From Typha latifolia (Eukaryota > Streptophyta > Magnoliopsida > Poales > Typhaceae): a DNA stretch of 64,000 nt. Shown here in pieces: positions 58,941-64,000 of this stretch. Location of the stretch: contig CM034101.1 in assembly GCA_019914945.1 (NCBI GenBank), positions 1,499,188 through 1,563,187 of the forward strand. The letters are read 5' to 3'. The position numbers and the translations under genes were made by a program. Each line of letters begins with the position of its first letter. Positions within the stretch are counted from its first letter, which is position 1. The notes under the pieces were generated by a model. That model ran no database searches, was not told the DNA's origin, and was given only the letters and a program-made list of their open reading frames with translations.

Positions 58941-61900
58941 CTACAATTTCTCCAACTTGACATCACGTGTTGATACGAGATCGACAATCAGATTCTTGTA
59001 GAGTCTTCGGGTATGCTCAAGTTCGCGCCTAAGCTGTTGTTCCTGCTCAATAAGCGATAATAAGTAATTAGCAAAAGAGATTATCACATTCTCTACATAT
59101 CTTTGAGTAATATTTGCCGAACATTCTTTAACTATATATGATGTGAACTGCAATGTTTGAAAGAGAACTAAAAATGGCTTGATATCCGATCTCGCTTCAG
59201 AACCTACCACTCAAGCTGATAAATTAATGCTAGACATTGGCCACTATTTGGAGAGCATAGCAATTAACCATTACCTTGAGCAGCAGTTCTCTCTCTGTCT
59301 TCTCATACTCCAAGCACCTAAGAGATCAATCAAATGCAAAATTAAAAATGTGATAGATATATTTGAATATGAACATTGGTATTCCCCATGAAACTGTTGT
59401 GCAAAAGATTAGTCTCTGTTGAAGCTACACTAGTTGTCATTGTAAGATGAAATAGGAGAGCATCTTATAACTCAGGACACTAGCATCTTCTAAAGAAATA
59501 TTGAATCCCGAATACTTACTCAGCATGAAGCTTCTTGTTTTCTTGCATTATGCATATGTTCTTCTTGACTTGACTCTCGTCAGCACCATGACAAAGCTGT
59601 AAGATGATAGAGATCAGCATGAAGTTTTATTTAACTTTAAGAAAATCATTTCCACCATTCTTCTATCATGCATTTGCAAGACTGGAGATTAGAGCGTGCT
59701 GATTGTTTCTTGGGCCACATAGATAGATTAATAGACTACAATACAACATGAAAAATAACTGCTGATGGGGAATGGTTATGTTGAAACACTAGGTATTCCA
59801 TTCACTTACAGGCAAACTGGATCACACCCAATTTGAAGATACTTCAATCTATCGAGCAATAAAGCAGACTAGGAAGCAAATATGGAATTATTTACAAAGA
59901 AACCAACATATAAGCTACAAAAAGATGAGAATTAACATCAATATATGGGTTCAAAAGGTTATAAACCTTATATGGTCAGCTGACAGAGTTATTTGTTTAA
60001 CAAAGTGCTTCCAAAGCACCAATCACTAACCTGCTTCTTGGAACTTCTTTCTGATTCATTGTCTACTTCCTGCCTTTCAACTGATCCCATTTCGATGATA
60101 TGTTTCTCATGTCTCCTTTTCCCTAGTACACCTGTTTTGCAAATTGAAGAGAGCATGGGGTTGGTGCTTTATATCCATTTCAAGTGACAGGATGTACAGA
60201 AATTACCTAGTTGAGAAACAGCATTGTAGCTGGAGCTAAGTTCTTGTGAAGTTGACAATGATGATGCACATGAAGCACTAATTTCCTTGTTTCCGGTAGA
60301 CATTTGAGAGGAACATCCCGTAGGTTCTTCTGAAATTGTAGTATTCATCATGTCTGGTAATCCGTTACATATTGAGGGAAGCAATTGATGAGGAGTTGGC
60401 ACTGAAAGGGAGTCTTTGGTATAACCAAGCAAATGACAATGATACTCCCTGACAATTCGAAAGAAAATGAGAAATCATAAACCCAACACCTTAAAGATAT
60501 TCATACAAGGAGAAAAAGATCCGAAACTCCTAAAAACATATAGGAAACTTTTTGAGCATGCATAGCATCTTGAAGTACAATTTCTTGAGACATAAAGAAA
60601 CTAAAAGCTCAGACTTTATCAACCACAAGGCCCATAACTCTTATTACAAACTATTTGCCAGCTAAGAAAATGCTAACTGTCTGAATCATCAGAAAATGCT
60701 CGACTGACATTTACATCTATTTGCCTCCTCTAAATTATTGATATCTTCAAGGAGCATTATTATAACTAAATTTTAATGTGTAATGTACAAAAGTGCTAGT
60801 CAGGTGATAAAGAGATGGAAAACATCATAAAACCCAAGTTATCGTGCAAATTAGAATTTAAGAAGATTCCAAAAGGAAGAGGGTGTACCAATACTCATAA
60901 GTCATTTCTCTTAAACGGTTTTCCAGCTTTTGATAGATAGTGGACCTCTCAAAACCTTGCTTATCATGTGTGGGTTTGATAAAATTTGCCTCAAGTACAC
61001 CTGCAAACGAAACGATTAACTATAAATAAATGGCAACAGCAATTTCCAATACAATCTGGATATTGGAAAAGGGATATTTGTCACAAGTGCCAACAAGGAA
61101 GAAAAAGAAACGGTAGAAATAAAAACTAGGTGCAAAAAATTAATAAATAGAAAAAGAACAAGATATCCATCTGGCCTACAGTCTTACCAGCAATACCTCT
61201 ACCTTTACTGCCTGAAGAATTCACAATGCGGTGAAAAGGCTGAGAAGAATAAAAATCAAATGGTCCATAAAATTAAAGGATGAAAAGAATTTGGTCTAAT
61301 AGAAATAAGAAAGATTTAATGAAAGCAAAAGTAACAAGAAAGAGGACAAGAACCTAATTAAACATCAACATAAATTAGAATCCTTAGACATGGTAGGAAA
61401 AGGTTGGACCAAATAAGAGATGGCCTTGGCACGTGTGATGCAGTATATATATCGGTAGGAATCTTAATGTAGTTCTGGAGCCAAATTTGCTCACAAGTAA
61501 TGACCTATTTTGTAGCTTTTGATATATTTTTACTGACTATCAACTTGGTATCAAGCCTCTAAAAGATGGTGTCAAATTCTAAAGATCAGACAAAAGGACT
61601 TGATATCAAAGCTACAAGGCAAGTGGATAGAGCACTTCTTGCTTGTAGTTTAGGCCCATGCAATCTAAAAGTAACTCCTCTAGAAAGTTTGGAATAGCCT
61701 AGAGCAATCATGACCATAGATCAACATGCCTGGCATACTGGCCAGCACGTGTTGACACATATGAGCTAGAGTATTGTTGACACATATACATGGGAATATC
61801 TTGACACTCCCACATTACGACTTGTATACGATGATCATCTGTACCTCCCCATATAGATCCTGTTCCAAACTGGCCTAATATTTGATACTGGGGCAACCCC

Positions 61901-63629
61901 TTTTCATCATGACGGTCAGTACGTAGCTGCCAATGGCTAATTGAAACTCCTCATGTTACTAGCATGACAATTCTTCATCATCAAAATAAAGTACAATTTT
62001 TTGGTGTAAAATAATAAACTTTTGGTGTACAAAAGCCATAGGCTAGAAGCTGTGGAATCAACTTGCAAGAAATCAAGCTCAATGATGCATGAAATTGTCA
62101 ATTTTACTTGACAATTTGAACTAAAACTAAAAGAGGCCTAATAAGTAAATGTGGATGGTGCTAAGTTTTTTCTAGTAAAAAACTTAAATGCTTATCATAG
62201 AAAGAAAAAATTCTAGAGAAGGATGCGCTGCACATAGATTAGCTAAGAATGGACTTTAGAGCAACAGAAGAAGGTGATAGTATGGGTGCAGGCTTAAAGA
62301 TTATCTCATAAAAAGACATGGTCCAATCTATATCACATGATAAGGATTGTTTGGACATGGTGGCGGCAAAAATTCATCATGAACCTTAAGGAATATTTGC
62401 AGATACAAGAAAGTTGATCTTCACTACATCAAAGAAGGAAGAAAGATCAATAGGAAAGAAATCCTTACCAGTATAAGACGATTCTTGTGATAGATGTTAA
62501 ATCCATGAACATTAACATATGGAGAACCATCCAAGAATCCAATCGTAGTGATAACCTCGGCCTGCATGAAGGATATGAAAGGAAAAAATAATAAAGTTTA
62601 TGCATGCCAATAATGTCAATAGCTAAAAATTACAATCTCATAAATATCATGCTGCTCTGCTATATTCTATTGTAGTACATATAAGTTCATCTAGGCAAAA
62701 TTATAGAACTTATAGCACCTTATAGATAATACAGATGAAAATTAATATATCCACAAGAGAAGTAATATGCTCAGCACAAACCTCTGTTCTTCCGCAAACT
62801 TTGGGATTATATTTGATGCATTCGCAATATCTAAGATCATTAATTATATGATGATGTTCAACTTCACATCCACGTAAGATGATTCTAAAATAGTCTGGTA
62901 GATGCAAATACAGAATAGAGGAGTAGGCCTGCAATTTTTCAAAAGTAAGTATCTGAAGAATTTTTTTTTGAGAATATGGACTTAAGCAAGAAACTAACTC
63001 GAAGAGAATAGCGGAGTCGACTTGCAATATGCTTTTGTGTTAGTATCTTTGACTTGTCGTTTCTTTCCACTGACCTAGGTACCCCTGTGATAATAATATC
63101 CTGAAACAACAATAAGCCCAACTGAACTATTAGAAAGGCTTATTATGAGGAAAAAAAAACACTGAAATATTAAATAGCAGAAGAGCGATGACAACAGTGT
63201 AACTGATGGTGTTCATGGATAAGAGAACAAATAAGATACAGAGAAAAGCCGCAATCATGGAGATGCTTAACCTTCAGCAAAATGATGGTATTTCAAGAGG
63301 AAGAAAAATAGAAGTGTTTGCACAGAAAGGAGTTGGGCAGAAATACTGCCTTTATCATTCAAAATAAAAGCTAAATAAACATATAAGGAGAAAAACGCCA
63401 ACTTTTAACTCTTAGTAAAAATTTCGTAAAAATCTTAATCATCTCTTCAGGAATAGAGATTAACTTTTGAAACAAAAATAGTAAACCAACCACTTCTGAG
63501 GAAGCATTGAAATATCAAAGACATACTAACCTCTATATCAGCATCAAAATCAAGCTCTAGAACTCTCTCATCATTGAACCATAAATTGAAGATGATAATT
63601 TTCGTGCCATGATGCCCTATGTCACTGAA
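58941..63629 (-). CDS. MORC-like: MORC/CRT1-family GHKL ATPase, 3' part (gene continues beyond right edge)
   Basis: Eleven minus-strand exons are visible: 63629-63531, 63100-62999, 62928-62782, 62561-62469, 61239-61188, 61000-60889, 60448-60207, 60131-60031, 59596-59520, 59317-59275 and 59042-58941. They join in one frame as the last 389 residues. Motifs in order are HHGTKIIIFNLWFNDE (GHKL ATPase, late part), DIIITGVPRSV, QKHIASRLRYSLR, YSSILYLHLPDYFRIILRG, TTIGFLDGSPYVNVHGFNIY, KNRLILPFHRIV, SSGSKGRGIAGVLEANFIKP and HDKQGFERSTIYQKLE. This is the S5-like half typical of plant MORC proteins. A Ser-rich linker and a C-terminal coiled coil (ECLEYEKTERELLLKEQQL) end the protein. Plant MORCs compact chromatin and support RNA-directed silencing and immunity, often as heteromers. 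The ATP-binding N-terminus lies outside the window. Confidence 0.93.
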
Positions 63630-64000
63630 CTGTTCAATAACAAAAATATAGAACATGTCATTCCTGTGGTAGAGAAGATGGAATATGATCATTTGAATCT
63701 AAAGGACATTCATGAATTACAAAAAGCCATATGTTTTACATCAAAATACTCAAGCATTGAGAAGTTCGAATATATGATTTTAGAATGATAAGGGACCACC
63801 ATAACCAGAACAGATAATACAAATCAAGTAAAACTAGCTAGAGTTAAGAAGTTAAAGCTAGGACCAAGGATTTTTAACAGCCAGAAACAATAAATTGCAA
63901 AACAGTTTTTTTTTTTCCAACGAGAGTCCAAAAACAGTGTACACTTTTGTCCATAAATAAATGATAAACCGTACAATGTTCATGCATTAAACTTAAAATA
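63630..64000 (-). other. MORC intron sequence at window edge
   Basis: This is AT-rich DNA with no exon-like segment carrying MORC motifs. It is taken as part of the intron preceding the exon at 63629. Confidence 0.5.

Noticed and set aside
1..64000. CRISPR arrays, tRNA and rRNA genes
   Set aside because: No spaced direct-repeat array, cloverleaf or rRNA core motif was recognised. The tandem repeats present are microsatellites or minisatellites without unique spacers.

Overview
This window is nuclear DNA from a flowering plant, most probably a monocot. The genes have plant-type multi-exon structure with GT-AG introns. First exons are strikingly GC-rich (HLS1-like, ZAT-like and the glycosyltransferase), and intergenic DNA is AT-rich with abundant LTR retrotransposons. 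The families present (HOOKLESS1-like, NPH3/RPT2-like, ZAT-type zinc finger, plant MORC) are plant families. I cannot fix the species. Banana-like or palm-like monocots would fit the large transposon-filled introns, but that is inference.

Layout. (1) 1-135, minus: the first codons of a polyamine/amino-acid permease (PUT/LAT-like) running off the left edge. (2) 136-5634: intergenic, ending in the HLS1-like promoter. (3) 5635-7045, plus: HOOKLESS1-like N-acetyltransferase, three exons. (4) 10686-14148, minus: NPH3/RPT2-like BTB protein, four coding exons. (5) 20861-21547, minus: intronless two-finger ZAT-type C2H2 repressor. (6) 23036-23830: truncated tandem copy of the promoter and first exon of the next gene. 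(7) 24694/24853-47383, plus: adenine phosphoribosyltransferase (APT), a small enzyme spread over about 22.5 kb because intron 4 is 17.3 kb and intron 5 is 3.9 kb. (8) 50251-53003, plus: DCD-domain protein. (9) 53960-58432, plus: type II membrane alpha-1,4-glycosyltransferase-like protein. (10) 63629-58941, minus: the 3' half of a MORC/CRT1 GHKL ATPase gene, continuing past the right edge.

Mobile DNA dominates the APT introns. Intron 4 holds an old Ty3/gypsy element (26795-38380, 5-bp duplication ATGGA). A young chromodomain-bearing Ty3/gypsy element sits inside it (27945-34117, duplication GCTAG, LTRs differing at five positions by eye). Immediately downstream is a minus-strand Ty3-type LTR ending at 40907. 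A solo LTR of the young element's family lies in the last intron of the glycosyltransferase gene (57380-57713, duplication TGATT). Intron 5 of APT carries a decayed Ty1/copia element whose reverse transcriptase is split by a pyrimidine-rich insertion.

The host genes are functionally unrelated neighbours, as usual in plants. I see no operon-like or cluster logic. The most informative observations are the datable nested insertions, the broken duplicate of the APT 5' end, the dual-start transit peptide of APT, a candidate intron in the young retroelement's leader, and the conserved 14-3-3-type C-terminus of the NPH3-like protein.
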